DNA of 6,714 bases from Nitrospirae bacterium SPGG5 (GTDB taxonomy: Bacteria > Nitrospirota > Nitrospiria > Nitrospirales > UBA8639), in contig LXTH01000024.1 in NCBI GenBank assembly GCA_001643555.1, forward strand, positions 524 to 7,237. The letters are read 5' to 3'. Position numbers and translations under genes: made by a program. Shown here piece after piece: positions 5,976-6,714 of the stretch. The notes under the pieces were generated by a model that saw only the letters and a program-made list of their open reading frames with translations, was not told the origin of the DNA and searched no databases. Numbering within the stretch: position 1 is the stretch's first letter; the number at the start of each line of letters is the position of its first letter.

Positions 5976-6623
5976 AGTCGGGGTTGGACTCAATACTATC
6001 AATACTCGCTCACCAAACCCAAATGGTAATTGATAACAAACTTCTTTTTGGACGGTAAAACCCATCATATCTGGCAAGGTTTCGTGTTTTTTGGAGCGAC
6101 TCAACACCACCTTCCCTCTTTCACTCAATAACTGCCTAACATACGGCAAACATATGTCGTATCTCAATGCCTTAAGACAAATCCAATCGTAGGCCTTTTG
6201 AAATTGTATAAAATTCGGCATTTCTTCTATGCGCTTGGCTTCTACGTGAACGCTTTTCAATTCCAAAGACCCAATGATGTGATGAAGAAATGCCACTTTT
6301 TTTAAATTTGGCTCAACTAAGGTCACGGAAATGTTCGGTTCTGAAATTTTCAATGGCAATCCAGGAAAACCCGCTCCGCTTCCAATATCCAAGACAGAAC
6401 TAGGCAATTCGTCATGTACAACTTTCCGAAAGGCCAAGGAGTCAATAAATAAATTAGCGATGATATCTTTTTCTTTTTGATGTCCAATTAGATTAATTTT
6501 TTTATTCCACCTTACAAGTTCACGAAAATACCATTCAAACTGCTCACAGGATTCCCTGGTTAATTGGCATCCTATTTTAAGGGATTCCTGTTCAATAAGA
6601 TCAAAGTGGGAAAGACTGGGCAT
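5973..6623 (-). CDS. rsmG: 16S rRNA (guanine-N7) methyltransferase RsmG (GidB)
   Basis: SAM-dependent enzyme that methylates N7 of a guanine in the 530 loop of 16S rRNA (G527 in E. coli). Loss of it commonly gives low-level streptomycin resistance. From the ATG at 6623 the protein has 216 residues, typical of the family. Visible are the N-terminal helical part with WNKKINLIG (39-47), the SAM motif VLDIGSGAGFPGLPL (77-91), the ribose-binding strand VTLVEPNLKKVAFL (100-113, acidic Glu104), and C-terminal GERVLIVL (204-211). Around 148-154 it reads ICLKALR, where many homologues have an Arg-Ala pair. A TTG start at 6647 would add eight residues, MFHVEHCK, but these are the parS sequence read as protein, so ATG 6623 is preferred. 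Neither start has a good Shine-Dalgarno. The gene is visibly AT-richer than atpA. Confidence 0.95.
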   Translation of the reverse strand: MPSLSHFDLIEQESLKIGCQLTRESCEQFEWYFRELVRWNKKINLIGHQKEKDIIANLFIDSLAFRKVVHDELPSSVLDIGSGAGFPGLPLKISEPNISVTLVEPNLKKVAFLHHIIGSLELKSVHVEAKRIEEMPNFIQFQKAYDWICLKALRYDICLPYVRQLLSERGKVVLSRSKKHETLPDMMGFTVQKEVCYQLPFGFGERVLIVLSPTPT

Positions 6624-6630
6624 TTTACAA

Positions 6631-6646
6631 TGTTCCACGTGGAACA
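6631..6646. promoter_or_regulatory. parS: parS centromere site at the 5' end of rsmG
   Basis: TGTTCCACGTGGAACA is a perfect 16-bp palindrome identical to the core of the site at 5953-5968. The symmetry stops at 16 bp here (the next bases are A and A). It lies 7 bases upstream of the rsmG ATG, so bound ParB would cover the rsmG translation start region. The two sites are 678 bases apart and bracket the gene. Confidence 0.92.
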
Positions 6647-6647
6647 A

Positions 6648-6714
6648 TTTTGAAGAGTATCGTGATCAGAAAGGAATCAAAGCATTTATATGGTTTGCGA
6701 TGTCTGCTTGATTC
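6648..6714 (-). other. Upstream edge, possible 3' end of another minus-strand gene
   Basis: These 67 bases before the parS site are too short to identify. On the minus strand all three frames are open from the edge for some distance. One stops at TAA 6686-6688, one at TGA 6666-6668 (ending ...NHINALIPF), and one runs through parS to TAA 6625-6627, just before the rsmG ATG. In many bacteria mnmG precedes rsmG, but none of the three peptide ends looks like an MnmG C-terminus to me. I see no convincing promoter here. Confidence 0.2.

Noticed and set aside
5953..6646. The two identical 16-mers as mobile-element or recombination direct repeats
   Set aside because: The sequence is a known parS form and palindromic, parAB is adjacent, and the DNA between them is an intact housekeeping gene without integrase or transposase.

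Overview
The window holds eight protein genes, all on the minus strand. In transcription order (right to left) they are rsmG, parA, parB, two tandem bactofilin genes, mnmA, atpH and the first 413 codons of atpA. Coding density is high and the largest gene-free stretch is about 147 bases. The order gid (rsmG) - par - atp is the classic arrangement near a bacterial chromosomal origin. Two 16-bp parS palindromes flanking rsmG support an origin-proximal chromosomal location rather than a plasmid. The organism is a Gram-negative-type bacterium of intermediate GC. My best guess is the Nitrospirota (Nitrospira or a relative), but this rests on the general look of the proteins and gene order and is inference only.

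Right part (about 5050-6714): rsmG (16S rRNA m7G methyltransferase) lies between two parS sites. One covers the sequence just upstream of its likely ATG. The other is the core of a perfect 30-bp palindrome whose first three bases are the rsmG stop codon. A short gap with tandem heptad repeats and small hairpins follows, then parA and parB, which overlap by 23 bases. Together these form a complete ParA-ParB-parS chromosome segregation system.

Middle part (about 3066-4216): two bactofilin genes follow parB directly. Their core domains align without gaps, with about 55 of 102 positions identical by hand count, but their N- and C-terminal tails differ completely. Both have strong Shine-Dalgarno sequences. 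Bactofilins are scaffold polymers, and in Myxococcus they are known to position the ParABS machinery, so a shared segregation and cell-architecture role is a reasonable hypothesis here.

Left part (1-3058): mnmA (tRNA 2-thiouridine synthase) follows the second bactofilin by 7 bases. A 124-base gap with a good promoter candidate precedes atpH and atpA, which encode the delta and alpha subunits of F1-ATPase. The F0 genes (atpB, atpE, atpF) that usually sit before atpH are not here, so the F0 and F1 genes appear to be split in this genome.

I see no mobile element, CRISPR array, rRNA or tRNA. The most notable material is the parS arrangement around rsmG, the parAB-bactofilin linkage, and the palindrome inside the atpH promoter.
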